Shown here one piece after another: positions 15,311-24,478 of a stretch of DNA of 60,296 bases. Below the pieces are notes generated by a model. It did not search any database, had not been told where the DNA came from, and worked only from the letters and a program-made list of their open reading frames with translations. This DNA comes from Oscillospiraceae bacterium (GTDB lineage Bacteria; Bacillota; Clostridia; Oscillospirales; Oscillospiraceae). Numbering within the stretch: the first letter of the stretch is position 1; each line of letters opens with the position of its first letter. The position numbers were made by a program, and so were the translations under genes. Location of the stretch: assembly GCA_017479425.1 (NCBI GenBank), contig JAFVCD010000010.1, forward strand, positions 1-60,296. Direction: 5' to 3'.

Positions 15311-16528
15311 ATGAAACAGTTTAAGACGATTCTGGGCTTTGAGCTCACAAATTATTTTCAGAACAAGGTCTTTCTCGGCGTGACGCTTTTTCTCGTCGTC
15401 ACCATCGCCGTGGTCACAAACCTCCCGGGAATAATCTCCGCCTTCTCCGACAGCGGCGTTTTCGGTGAGGACACGATCGCGCTCTCAGTGGCGGACGGGC
15501 TTGACGAGGAATACTACAAAGCTCTTTTCTCCTCCGCCTTCGAGGACAGTACCATTGTAATAACCAGCGACGCCGAGGCTATGGTGCAGTCCGGTGACGC
15601 AAGCTGCGGCTTTTGCGTTGACGGCGAGCAAAATCTCAGATATTTCGTGCCTAACATCACACTCACCGACACCCGCGGCTATACGGCGCTCGAGGTAATG
15701 CGCTCTGCGGCGCAGTTTACGGGACTCCTTAAAAGCGGCGTTTCGCCTGACGAGGCGGCGGCGATTCTCAATCCCGACATTGAGCTTGAAACCGTCAACC
15801 TCGGAGTAGATCAGACTCAGAACTATCTCTATACCTACGTTATGGTCATCGCGCTCTATATGGTGATACTGATCTACGGTCAGATGGTCGCCTCGGCGGT
15901 GGCGGCTGAGAAGTCGAGCCGCTGCATGGAGGTGCTTATCACAAGCGCCGACCCTGTTGCGATGATGTTCGGCAAGGTCATTGCCGCAGGCGCGGCCGGG
16001 CTCTTTCAGCTTGTCGCAGTGTTCGGCTCCGGCTTTTTCTTCTTCAATCTCAACCGTAAGGCGCTCGAGAGCATACCCATCGTCGGCTCGCTCTTCGATA
16101 TTCCGCTTGAGCTTCTCATCTACATGATAATCTACTTCATCCTCGGATTCTTCATTTACGCATTTCTCTACGGCGCCGTCGGCAGTATGGTGTCGAAGGT
16201 TGAGGAGGTCGGCAGCGCGATTTTGCCGGTGAACTTCTCGTTCATCATCGTCTATATGATCGTCATCTTTTCGCTCTCCTCGGGCAGTATTGACAATATT
16301 GCGATGAAGGTCTGCTCCTTCTTCCCGCTCACAAGCTCGATGGCGATGTTCGCGCGCATCGCGCTATCCTCCGTTCCCCTCTGGGAAAAGCTCACAAGCG
16401 TGGCGATCCTCGCCGTCAGCGTATTCGGAGTGGGCGTTCTCAGCGCAAAGATCTATCGCGCCGGAGTTCTCCTCTACGGCGTGAAGCCGACGATCCCGCA
16501 GATCATAAAAGCCCTCAGAAAAGCATAA
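15311..16528 (+). CDS. ABC-2 type permease, NatB type
   Basis: A 405-residue permease: one N-terminal membrane segment (residues ~22-42), a ~140-residue extracytoplasmic domain, then a bundle of about five membrane segments from residue ~180 on. The MVASAVAAEKSSRCMEVLITS segment is typical of NatB/ABC-2 permeases that couple to the ATPase. Substrate unknown; sodium efflux is the best-studied role in the family. Confidence 0.82.
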   Translation: MKQFKTILGFELTNYFQNKVFLGVTLFLVVTIAVVTNLPGIISAFSDSGVFGEDTIALSVADGLDEEYYKALFSSAFEDSTIVITSDAEAMVQSGDASCGFCVDGEQNLRYFVPNITLTDTRGYTALEVMRSAAQFTGLLKSGVSPDEAAAILNPDIELETVNLGVDQTQNYLYTYVMVIALYMVILIYGQMVASAVAAEKSSRCMEVLITSADPVAMMFGKVIAAGAAGLFQLVAVFGSGFFFFNLNRKALESIPIVGSLFDIPLELLIYMIIYFILGFFIYAFLYGAVGSMVSKVEEVGSAILPVNFSFIIVYMIVIFSLSSGSIDNIAMKVCSFFPLTSSMAMFARIALSSVPLWEKLTSVAILAVSVFGVGVLSAKIYRAGVLLYGVKPTIPQIIKALRKA

Positions 16529-16530
16529 AT

Positions 16531-16571
16531 AATCACCGGTCAAGTCCATTTTCAGGACATGACCGGTGATT
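16531..16571. terminator. bidirectional terminator
   Basis: A 12-bp stem AATCACCGGTCA/TGACCGGTGATT plus an inner GTCC/GGAC stem, followed by TTTT, between the convergent permease and acyltransferase genes. Confidence 0.85.
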
Positions 16572-16589
16572 TTTCATCTGTTTGCTTAA

Positions 16590-17864
16590 TTAACCGGGGA
16601 ATTGTATTTTCGGCATATAGCGCGTGTACATTTCGGAAACCGTGAACGGTATACCCTCGCCCCTCAGCACATCGCAGAAGAGGTCGAGCGGCTTGCGGTT
16701 ATTGTCAAGCAGCTGGAACGAGACGCAGAATTTATCGCCTACTGCGTTGACCTCGAGCATAAAGTCGCCGTCAGTTATAGTGTACATCGACTTTATGTGC
16801 TTATCCATCTCGCCCCAGTCGGTTTTTCCGACGTAGCTTATTGTCAGAATATCGCGCGGATCGCTTCTGAACGCGCTGTTTTTGCCGGCGGCAGCTTTTT
16901 TCTCCTTGAGTCCCTGCGCGGCGTCAATGCTCTTATGCGCCTTGTCGAGCTTGCGGAAGCGCTCCCAGCTCAGCTCCGGCTGATTCTGCGAGATGATCGC
17001 GCCGCGTGCGCGCATATTGAGCTTTTCTACGGTCTCTCCCATCATATCCCATTCATAGCGGACGTGAATGAACCGGACAAAATCACGATATGATTCCTCT
17101 GCCCCGATATCCGAGCGATAATCGTCGGCAATTCTCGCTGACAGGTGCGTTCCTTTCTTCTCCTTGAAGAATTTACCGCACATCTTGATCATCATAGCTG
17201 TGAGAATAGTGTTCGGGGTACCGTCAATGCGCTTGGCATAGTCCATAAAGGCGCCGGACGGGATCTCTATTTCATAGTAATAGCACTGCTTTTGGAAAGG
17301 ATTTACGAGGTATTTGAGCGTTCTCATCAGCGCGAGATTGCAGTCGCCGCCGGTGTAGCGCGAGATTGGCTCGTCGGTGGGAAGGCTTTCAGCATCCGGG
17401 AAGAACAGCTCGCCGTCAGTCACAGGGGTGCCGGGCAGCTTTATGTCCGCAGGAGCCTTAAGAGCGCCGTATTTTTTCAGCATATACTGATACAGCGTTG
17501 CTTTCAGCCAGAAAAGGCCGCCGAAAGCGCCGCATGGCGCGTGGGAGAAGTTGAACCAGATACAGTCATCGCGGTAGGTTATGGCGAAGAGGTGACCGTT
17601 TACCTCCTCGCTGCCGAGCACAAGACGTTCATTCTTTTCGGGCAGTACGGCGATGGGTCTGCCGTTTTTCTCAAGAGTATAGTTCTGCTCCACGTCAAGT
17701 CCGAGCTGAACGCGGAAGTACGGAAAGCGCTCGATCGCCTCCTGCGCGGCCTCGCTCAGAAGCTTCTCATCGACTCTCTCGTCAAGACATACCTTGAATC
17801 GGACGGTGAACGGTATCTTCTCCATATACTCATAGAGGAGATAGGTATCGGGGTTCCTGCTCAT
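16590..17864 (-). CDS. condensation-domain-like acyltransferase
   Basis: A 424-residue protein with the fold pattern of the CoA-dependent acyltransferase/condensation superfamily (as in alcohol O-acetyltransferases and PapA-like enzymes). The usual HHxxxDG motif appears as SHAPCGA near residue 108: the catalytic second His is kept but the first His and the structural Asp are not. A second family block, ARIADDYRSD, lies further on, near residue 245. Transcribed alone, with AGGAAGAAAC before the ATG. The substrate cannot be predicted; loss of the Asp could mean an altered or lost activity. Confidence 0.6.
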   Translation of the reverse strand: MSRNPDTYLLYEYMEKIPFTVRFKVCLDERVDEKLLSEAAQEAIERFPYFRVQLGLDVEQNYTLEKNGRPIAVLPEKNERLVLGSEEVNGHLFAITYRDDCIWFNFSHAPCGAFGGLFWLKATLYQYMLKKYGALKAPADIKLPGTPVTDGELFFPDAESLPTDEPISRYTGGDCNLALMRTLKYLVNPFQKQCYYYEIEIPSGAFMDYAKRIDGTPNTILTAMMIKMCGKFFKEKKGTHLSARIADDYRSDIGAEESYRDFVRFIHVRYEWDMMGETVEKLNMRARGAIISQNQPELSWERFRKLDKAHKSIDAAQGLKEKKAAAGKNSAFRSDPRDILTISYVGKTDWGEMDKHIKSMYTITDGDFMLEVNAVGDKFCVSFQLLDNNRKPLDLFCDVLRGEGIPFTVSEMYTRYMPKIQFPG

Positions 17865-17931
17865 GGGTTTCTTCCTTTCGGTTTATAATACGGGCTATAT
17901 ATTAAATTTTTAATTCTGACCGGTACTATAA

Positions 17932-19794
17932 TCAGCCGATAAGCTCACAGACAAGGTCTGTGTAGGCGCTGGGATCGTCGAGCGGAAGTCCCGCGATCAG
18001 CACCGCCTGATCATAAAGAAGCGAGGCGTATTTCTTCGCCTTTTCCTCATCGTGCTCAATGGCGTCGGAGAGCTTTGCGAATATCGGGTGAGACTCGTTC
18101 AGCTCGAGGATTCTGTCCGCCTTGATGCCGGAGTCAGGCTGAACCTGAGCGAAGTACTTTTCCATCTCGAAGCTCAGTCCCTCGCCTGCAACAAGGCATA
18201 CGGGGTGAGAAACAAGTCTTGCGGAGGCGCGCACCTCCTTGACCTTGTCGCCCAGTGCGTTCTTGACAAATTCGTACACGCCCTTATGCTCGGTCTCGGC
18301 CTTCTCAGAGTCGAGGTCGCCGTCCAGAATGGATTTGAACTCCTTATCCTTGTACTTTGCAAGTATCTGCGCGGTAAACTCGTCGACCTCCTCGGTGAAA
18401 TACAGCACCTCAATGCCGTCCGCCTTGAACTTCTCGTTCTGCGGGAGCTTTGCGACCTTCTCGGCGCTGTCGCCTGCGGCGTAGTAGATGTACTTCTGAT
18501 CGTCCTTCATGTCGGCAACATACTCGTCGAGGGTCACGAAGCCCTCCTTATTCGAGGAGCGGAACATAAGAAGATCCTGCAGAAGGTCCTTCTTCGCGCC
18601 GTAATTCTCGGCAACGCCGTATTTTATCTGGCGGCCGAAGTTAGTCCAGAACTTCTCATAGCTCTCTCTGTCGTCCTTTAAAAGCTTCAGAAGCTCGGAT
18701 TTGATCTTCTTTTCAAGGTTCTGCGCGATGAGCTTCAGCTGTCTGTCGTGCTGGAGCATCTCGCGGGAGATATTGAGGCTGAGGTCGGGTGAATCGACAA
18801 CGCCGCGCACGAACTGGAAAAACTCCGGCAGAAGGTCGGCGCACTTTTCCATTATCATAACGCCGCCGGAATAGAGCTGAAGTCCGCGCTCGAAGTTGCG
18901 GGTGTAGTAATCATACGGCACGTTTGACGGAATGAACAAAAGCGCCTTGTACTGCACGTTACCCTCAGCAGAGATGCTGATGACCTTACGGGGAGCCTCG
19001 TAGTCGTGGAACTTCTGCATATAGAACTCGTTATATTCCTCATCCTTGACCTTGGATTTCGGGCGGTTCCAAATAGGCTCCATGGAGTTCAGGGTTTCCG
19101 GCTCGGTGTAGGTTTCATACTCGGGCTTCTCGGGGTCGCCTCCCTCCTTCTTGCGGGATTTTGTGACATCCATGACTATCGGGAAGCGGATATAGTCGGA
19201 ATATTTCTTTACAAGCTCCTTGATTCTCCACTCATCGAGAAATTCAGAGTATTTTTCGTCCTCGGTATCGTCCTTCAGGTGCATAATGACGTCGGTACCG
19301 ATTGTGTCCTTCTCGCACTCTTTAATTGTGTAGCCGTCAGCGCCGGAGGAAACCCACTCATAGGCGGTGTCAGAGCCGTACTTCTTCGTGCGGACTGTAA
19401 TCTCATCCGCGACCATGAATGCAGAATAAAAGCCGACGCCGAACTGACCGATAGCGTCAGTTTCCTTTTCCTCACTCTTCATCTCCTCCTTAAAGCGGAA
19501 GGTATCGCTGGAGGCAATGACGCCGAGGTTATTTTCAAGATCGTCCTTGTCCATTCCGATACCGTTGTCGCCGACGAGGATAAGGCGCTTTTCGCGGTCG
19601 AGGTGGATCGCTATGCCGAGCTCGGAGCGGTTTACAGCACTGCCCTCGGTAAGGGTCTTGTACGCGAGCTTATCGCAGGCGTCGGAGGCATTGGAGATGA
19701 TTTCGCGCAGGAATATCTCCTTGTGTGTGTAGATTGAGTTGATCATCAGGTCGAGAAGTCGCTTGCTCTCAGCCTTGAACTGTTTTTTAGCCAA
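17932..19794 (-). CDS. htpG: Hsp90 chaperone HtpG
   Basis: A 620-residue Hsp90. The N-terminal GHKL ATPase is evident: EIISNASDACDKL at residues 31-43 with the Mg-binding Asn, VGDNGIGM with the adenine-binding Asp, and GQFGVGFYSAF near 130. The middle and C-terminal dimerisation domains follow to normal length. It lies 26 nt after guaB on the same strand and is probably co-transcribed with it. No CIRCE-like operator seen upstream. Confidence 0.95.
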   Translation of the reverse strand: MAKKQFKAESKRLLDLMINSIYTHKEIFLREIISNASDACDKLAYKTLTEGSAVNRSELGIAIHLDREKRLILVGDNGIGMDKDDLENNLGVIASSDTFRFKEEMKSEEKETDAIGQFGVGFYSAFMVADEITVRTKKYGSDTAYEWVSSGADGYTIKECEKDTIGTDVIMHLKDDTEDEKYSEFLDEWRIKELVKKYSDYIRFPIVMDVTKSRKKEGGDPEKPEYETYTEPETLNSMEPIWNRPKSKVKDEEYNEFYMQKFHDYEAPRKVISISAEGNVQYKALLFIPSNVPYDYYTRNFERGLQLYSGGVMIMEKCADLLPEFFQFVRGVVDSPDLSLNISREMLQHDRQLKLIAQNLEKKIKSELLKLLKDDRESYEKFWTNFGRQIKYGVAENYGAKKDLLQDLLMFRSSNKEGFVTLDEYVADMKDDQKYIYYAAGDSAEKVAKLPQNEKFKADGIEVLYFTEEVDEFTAQILAKYKDKEFKSILDGDLDSEKAETEHKGVYEFVKNALGDKVKEVRASARLVSHPVCLVAGEGLSFEMEKYFAQVQPDSGIKADRILELNESHPIFAKLSDAIEHDEEKAKKYASLLYDQAVLIAGLPLDDPSAYTDLVCELIG

Positions 19795-19820
19795 AACTGT
19801 CGTCTTCTTTCGTTTAATAA

Positions 19821-21332
19821 TTATTTTTTAACGCTGCCCATCGTGTTCTCCTTGAGAACAACGTCGTGGGCACCGCCTTCTACTATACTTGTTGCAGAGA
19901 CAAGTGTTATCTTCGCCTTCTGCTGCAGCTCCGGAATCGTGAGCGCGCCGCAGTTGCACATAGTGTGGCGCACCTTGGAGAGCGTGAGCGCGACGTTATC
20001 GTGGAGCGAGCCGGCGTAGGGAACGTAGGAGTCCACGCCCTCTTCAAACGCCATGCCCGCCTTGCCGCCGACGTCATAGCGCTGCCAGTTGCGTGCTCTG
20101 GCGCTGCCCTCGCCCCAATACTCCTTCATGTAGCTGCCGCCGATGGAAACGCGGCGGGACGGCGACTCGTCGAAGCGGGCAAAATATCTTCCCAGCATAA
20201 GGAAGTCGGCTCCCATAGCAAGAGCGAGAGTGAAGTGGTAATCGTGTACTATGCCGCCGTCTGAGCATACGGGAACATAAATGCCGGTCTCCTTTGCGTA
20301 GCGGTCGCGCTCGGCGCAGACGTCGATGAGGGCGGTTGCCTGTCCGCGGCCTATGCCCTTCTGCTCGCGTGTTATGCAGATGGAGCCGCCGCCGATGCCG
20401 ACCTTGACAAAATCGGCGCCGCACTCTGCGAGGAAGCGGAAGCCCTCGGCGTCGACGACGTTGCCCGCGCCGACCTTAACCTTGTCGCCGTAGTTTTCGC
20501 GGATCCACGCGATGGTGCGCTTCTGCCACTCCGAGAAGCCCTCGGAGGAGTCTATGCAGAGAACGTCCGCACCCGCCTCGATGAGCGCGGGAACGCGCTT
20601 TTCGTAATCCCGGGTGTTGATGCCTGCGCCGACAACAAACTGCTTATGCTCGTCGAGGAGCTCAAGCGGATTTTCCTTGTGGCTTGAATAGTCCTTGCGG
20701 AAAACGAAATAGAGAAGATTGCCGTTCTTGTCGACAATGGGAAGGGTATTGACCTTGTTATCCCATATAATGTCGTTGGCGGCCTTGAGCGTAGTTCCCT
20801 CCGGAGCGGTGACGAGCTTATTGAGCGGGGTCATAAACTCCTCGACCTTCTCCTCGCCGGTCATACGGGAGATGCGGTAGTCGCGGCTTGTCACCATGCC
20901 ACAGAGCTTGCCGTTCGGCTTACCGTCCTCAGTTACGGCGACCGTGTTATGACCCGTGCGGGCAACGACCTCGAGGAGGTCGTTCAGCGTATCGGACGGA
21001 CGCACGTTTGAATCGGATATGACGAAGCCTGCCTTGTATGCCTTCGCCTTTGCGACCATTGCCGCCTGGTTTTCGATGGTCTGCGAGCCGTATATAAAGC
21101 TCACGCCGCCCTCCTTTGCGAGAGCGACTGCCATATTATCATCGGAAACCGCCTGCATGATGGCGCTCGTCATCGGGATGTTCATATAGATCTCGCTCTC
21201 CTCGCCGACCTTGTGGCGAACGAGCGGAGTGCGGAGCGAAACCCGGTCTGGTATGCACTCGGCGCTCGAATAGCCGGGGATCAGCAGATACTCGGAGAAG
21301 GTGCGTGATGGTTCAGAGAAGATAAATGCCAT
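19821..21332 (-). CDS. guaB: inosine-5'-monophosphate dehydrogenase
   Basis: A 503-residue IMPDH, the NAD-dependent step from IMP to XMP in guanine nucleotide synthesis. It has the TIM-barrel core with an inserted CBS pair (residues ~95-225, including TSRDYR and NTLPIVD). The catalytic Cys lies near residue 320 in [12 protein letters not shown]; the common form is GIGPGSICTTR, so two loop positions differ. IDSSEGFS replaces the more usual IDTAHGHS. These deviations match a branch of clostridial IMPDHs by my memory and do not look inactivating. GGGAGG precedes the ATG. Confidence 0.9.
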   Translation of the reverse strand: MAFIFSEPSRTFSEYLLIPGYSSAECIPDRVSLRTPLVRHKVGEESEIYMNIPMTSAIMQAVSDDNMAVALAKEGGVSFIYGSQTIENQAAMVAKAKAYKAGFVISDSNVRPSDTLNDLLEVVARTGHNTVAVTEDGKPNGKLCGMVTSRDYRISRMTGEEKVEEFMTPLNKLVTAPEGTTLKAANDIIWDNKVNTLPIVDKNGNLLYFVFRKDYSSHKENPLELLDEHKQFVVGAGINTRDYEKRVPALIEAGADVLCIDSSEGFSEWQKRTIAWIRENYGDKVKVGAGNVVDAEGFRFLAECGADFVKVGIGGGSICITREQKGIGRGQATALIDVCAERDRYAKETGIYVPVCSDGGIVHDYHFTLALAMGADFLMLGRYFARFDESPSRRVSIGGSYMKEYWGEGSARARNWQRYDVGGKAGMAFEEGVDSYVPYAGSLHDNVALTLSKVRHTMCNCGALTIPELQQKAKITLVSATSIVEGGAHDVVLKENTMGSVKK

Positions 21333-21363
21333 AAATTAGCCTCCCTAAATATATTTAGCAGAT

Positions 21364-21392
21364 ATTTTATCACATTCGGTCGCATTTGTAAA
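21364..21392 (-). promoter_or_regulatory. guaB-htpG promoter
   Basis: Minus strand TTTACA (21387-21392), 17 bp, TAAAAT (21364-21369), about 30 bp before guaB. A short palindrome CTAAATATATTTAG sits between the -10 and the ribosome site. Confidence 0.65.
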
Positions 21393-21400
21393 GAAAAACA

Positions 21401-21421
21401 GCGGGGCATAAAAATCCCCGC
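21401..21421 (-). terminator. terminator after thrH
   Basis: On the minus strand GGCGGGG pairs with CCCCGCT-side bases (6-bp core) and is followed by TGTTTTTCTTT. It ends the hydrogenase-glycosylase-thrH operon. Confidence 0.75.
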
Positions 21422-21429
21422 CGTAAAGA

Positions 21430-22029
21430 TTATAATGCGTTTACTATCGCGTTGTAGAGCTCGTCGTAAGTCTCGAATGCCGGAATATGGGCATAGTCGC
21501 GGCGTATTGCCTCGGTCGTGCGGAAGAGGAAGCCCGCCTTGCCCGCCTCGATCATGCCGAGATCGTTGAAGCTGTCGCCGGCGGCTATCGTCTCGAAGCC
21601 CACGCTCTGGAGCGCCTTTACCGTCGAGAGCTTGGAGTTCTGCACGCGCATTTTATAGCCCTCGATCATACCGCTCTCGCCGACTATGAGGTTGTTGCAG
21701 AAGAGCGTCGGCCAGCCGAGCTTCGCCATAAGGGGCTTGGCAAACTCCGAGAAGGTGTCGGAGAGAATGATAACCTCAGTCTTTGCGCGCAGAGCGTCAA
21801 GGAACTCCTTTGCGCCCTCCATCGGCTCGATTTTGGCGATAACGTTCTGGATCTCCCTGAGTCCCAGACCGTGCTCGCGCAGTATTCCGATGCGCCAGTT
21901 CATAAGCTTGTCGTAGTCCGGCTCGTCGCGCGTCGTGCGCCGCAGCTCCGGAATTCCCGATACCTCGCTGAATGCGATCCATATCTCGGGTACAAGAACG
22001 CCCTCAAGGTCAAGGCATACGAGATTCAT
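21430..22029 (-). CDS. thrH: ThrH-type phosphoserine phosphatase / homoserine phosphotransferase
   Basis: A 199-residue HAD enzyme nearly full-length to ThrH. The N-terminus CLDLEGVLVPEIWIAF at residues 5-20 is the characteristic ThrH motif I. Motif II is VIILSDTFSEFA near 90, and the acidic motif IV is AAGDSFNDLGMI near 152. The family hydrolyses phosphoserine and can move the phosphate to homoserine. Its start overlaps the upstream glycosylase stop by 4 nt. Function in this odd operon (hydrogenase, glycosylase, ThrH) is not evident from context. Confidence 0.88.
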   Translation of the reverse strand: MNLVCLDLEGVLVPEIWIAFSEVSGIPELRRTTRDEPDYDKLMNWRIGILREHGLGLREIQNVIAKIEPMEGAKEFLDALRAKTEVIILSDTFSEFAKPLMAKLGWPTLFCNNLIVGESGMIEGYKMRVQNSKLSTVKALQSVGFETIAAGDSFNDLGMIEAGKAGFLFRTTEAIRRDYAHIPAFETYDELYNAIVNAL

Positions 22030-22859
22030 GCTTCATTCTCCCTTTCGTAGTAAAACATATATTGCTGTGCAAGTCCGGCGTTTTCGCCGAAAATACTTGT
22101 GTCAAGGCCCTCCGGATAGTGCGCGCGAAGCGCCTTTTTTATCCATGTGTCTATCGGAAACGCGCTGGGGGTGCGAAGTCCGAAGAGAATTACGCAGTTC
22201 GCAACCTTCTCGCCCACGCCGTTAAGCTCCATAAGCCGCTTTTTGCTCTCGGCGTAGGGCAAAAGCGCGACCTTCTCGAGGTCTAACCTGCCCTCCGCGA
22301 TCTCTCTCGCGGCGCCGACGATATACGGCGCGCGGTAGCCGCTTCGCAGAAACGCGAGATCTTCTGCGCTCAGCACAGCGATCCGCTCCGGCGACGGGAA
22401 GGAATAATACCTCTTTCCCTCGAAGTCGATCTCATCGCCGTAGGCCTCGCAGAGGCGCTCGACGATGCCCTTTATGCGCGGAATATTGTTGCACTGGCTG
22501 ATTATGAAGGAGCAGAGCGCCTCCCATCTGTCCTGACGGAGAATGCGTATTCCCGCGCCAAAGGAGGAGCACAGGCGCATATAATCGTCGGTGCAGACCG
22601 CCTCGCGCATTTTTTCGTAGCTGCGGTTAAGGTCAAAATAGTCGCGCCAGACGCTTTCAAAATCGCCTTTTGTGCCGGTTATGTACACGCCGCCGTCCGC
22701 CTCGCGCACTCTTGCCGCCTTGCCCATCGCAACGCCGACGTAGCTATTTTCGCTCTCTGCGTTCCAGCGGAAGCACTGTCCGCAGTCGAATATCTTTTTC
22801 GCGGAGAAATCGTCCTCCGGCAGGAGAAAGATTTCTCCGCCTCGTTCTTCGGTGATCAT
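22026..22859 (-). CDS. ogg: 8-oxoguanine DNA glycosylase (OGG1-like)
   Basis: A 277-residue base-excision repair enzyme: an N-terminal OGG-N-like domain (CGQCFRW near residues 26-32) followed by the HhH-GPD fold. The hairpin and catalytic lysine are ELNGVGEKVANC with Lys218, and the catalytic Asp is Asp237 in FPIDTW. It removes oxidised guanine. Coupling to the upstream hydrogenase is tight: the hydrogenase stop and this start share one base. Pairing with an oxygen-sensitive hydrogenase may be incidental. Confidence 0.87.
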   Translation of the reverse strand: MITEERGGEIFLLPEDDFSAKKIFDCGQCFRWNAESENSYVGVAMGKAARVREADGGVYITGTKGDFESVWRDYFDLNRSYEKMREAVCTDDYMRLCSSFGAGIRILRQDRWEALCSFIISQCNNIPRIKGIVERLCEAYGDEIDFEGKRYYSFPSPERIAVLSAEDLAFLRSGYRAPYIVGAAREIAEGRLDLEKVALLPYAESKKRLMELNGVGEKVANCVILFGLRTPSAFPIDTWIKKALRAHYPEGLDTSIFGENAGLAQQYMFYYERENEA

Positions 22860-24367
22860 CAGTCAAGCTTTGGGAGAATGGAAGCGAACTCGGACTCGTA
22901 TGCGTGGGCCTTTGCGCTCTCCTTTTTCTTCTTCTCTATCGCCTGGCCGGTCTTTGCGGGCGGCATTACGGTGCCGGCGCCGCCTACGCAGCCGCCGGGG
23001 CACGCCATACCCTCGAGAAGATAGCCGTTATACTTGCCGGCCTTCGCAAGCTGGAGCATCTTGCGGCAGTTGTCAAGACCCTCGGCGCGCTCGACCTTGA
23101 TTTCAAGGTCGGGATGAGTGCCCTTGAGGCAGTTGACAACGGCGTTCGCAACGCCGCCGGAGACGGCGAATCCGCGTCCGTCAGCACTTCCCTCGATCAT
23201 ACCCTCCTCGGCTACGAGCTCGGCAAAGTCTATATCCTTCGCGTCGAACATTCCCATGACCTCCTCAAAGGTCAGAACGAAGTCGACGTCGCTTCTTATG
23301 CTCTTGCGGCTCGCCTCGAGCTTCTTCGCGGCGCAGGGGCCGATGAACGCGACCTTGCAGCCGGGGTGCTCCTTCTTGAGAAGTCTGCCTGTCAGCACCA
23401 TCGGGGTGAGCGCCATTGAGATGCACTCAGCCTGCTTCGGGAACTCCTTTTTCGCCATGCTCGACCACGCCGGGCAGCAGCTTGTAGCCATGAACGGAAG
23501 CTTCTCGGGAACCTCCTTTACGAAGTCCTCAGCCTCCTGCATCGTGCAGAGGTCTGCGCCGACGGCAACCTCGACTGCGTCGACAAAGCCGAGAGCCTTG
23601 AACGCGGCGCGGAGCTTATCGTAGGTAAGAGCGGCGCCGAACTGGCCGATAACCGCCGGAGCAATCGCCGCATAAACGGGAACATCAGACTTTATCGCCT
23701 GGATGGTCTGGAATATCTGAGCCTTGTCCGCAATCGCGCCGAAGGGGCAGTTAGCGAGGCACTGACCGCAGGAAACGCACTTCTCCTGATTGATCTCGGC
23801 TCTGCCGTACTCATCGGAGGTGATCGCCTTCATTCCGCAGGCCTTGGCGCAGGGGCGCTGCATACGGAGAATGGCGCCGTAGGGGCACGCCTCGATGCAT
23901 TTGCCGCACTTTATGCACTTGGAGGTGTCGATGTGGCTGTGACCGTCAAAGGAGACTGCGCCGGTCGGGCAGACCTCCTTGCAGGGGTGCGCAAGGCATC
24001 CCTGACACTGGTTTGACACGGTGACGACGTTATCGGGGCAGGCATGGCACGCAAACTTGATGATGTTGACAAGCGGAGGCTCGTAGTACTTCTCGGGGCG
24101 AACGCAGTCCTCAGCGTTAGTGGAGACCGGCGCGTGCTCGAGGAAGGAGCGGAGATTGAGGCCCATCGCAAGGCGCATACGCTCTTTAACGATGGCTCTC
24201 TCAAGGAATATGCTCTCGCGGTAGGTTGCGACCTCACCCGGGATAACGCGATAAGGGATGCGCTCCATCTCGCTGAGATCGCCGTCCTTATAGTTATAGC
24301 TAAGCTTTGCTACCTCGGCAAAAACTCTCTTTCTTATATCGTTAACAGATGTGTAAATGCCTCTCAT
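22859..24367 (-). CDS. monomeric [FeFe] hydrogenase, group B type
   Basis: A 502-residue iron-only hydrogenase. After an N-terminal segment with a CHACPDN...CQGCLAHPC cysteine set come two ferredoxin motifs, CIKCGKCIEACP and CVSCGQCLANCP. The H-cluster motifs are L1 TSCCPAW, L2 GPCAAKK and L3 EGMACPGGCVGGAG. TSCCPAW rather than TSCCPGW is a mark of group B. The likely reaction is proton reduction by ferredoxin during fermentation. The maturases HydE/F/G are not in the window. GGAGGTG precedes the ATG. First gene of the operon with the glycosylase and thrH. Confidence 0.9.
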   Translation of the reverse strand: MRGIYTSVNDIRKRVFAEVAKLSYNYKDGDLSEMERIPYRVIPGEVATYRESIFLERAIVKERMRLAMGLNLRSFLEHAPVSTNAEDCVRPEKYYEPPLVNIIKFACHACPDNVVTVSNQCQGCLAHPCKEVCPTGAVSFDGHSHIDTSKCIKCGKCIEACPYGAILRMQRPCAKACGMKAITSDEYGRAEINQEKCVSCGQCLANCPFGAIADKAQIFQTIQAIKSDVPVYAAIAPAVIGQFGAALTYDKLRAAFKALGFVDAVEVAVGADLCTMQEAEDFVKEVPEKLPFMATSCCPAWSSMAKKEFPKQAECISMALTPMVLTGRLLKKEHPGCKVAFIGPCAAKKLEASRKSIRSDVDFVLTFEEVMGMFDAKDIDFAELVAEEGMIEGSADGRGFAVSGGVANAVVNCLKGTHPDLEIKVERAEGLDNCRKMLQLAKAGKYNGYLLEGMACPGGCVGGAGTVMPPAKTGQAIEKKKKESAKAHAYESEFASILPKLD

Positions 24368-24478
24368 AAAGCACCTCCGGCAATTATTTTATCTATTGTA
24401 CCAAAAAACTGACCAAAGTGGAATATCAAAAAGAGAATTTTTTATGTAAAATCGGGAAAAGTATTCAGGGTGATACTG

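Noticed and set aside
24421-24478. Sigma-G promoter before spoVAD
   Set aside because: GAATA, 17 bp, then TATGTAA is only a partial match; too weak to list as a feature although sporulation control is expected.
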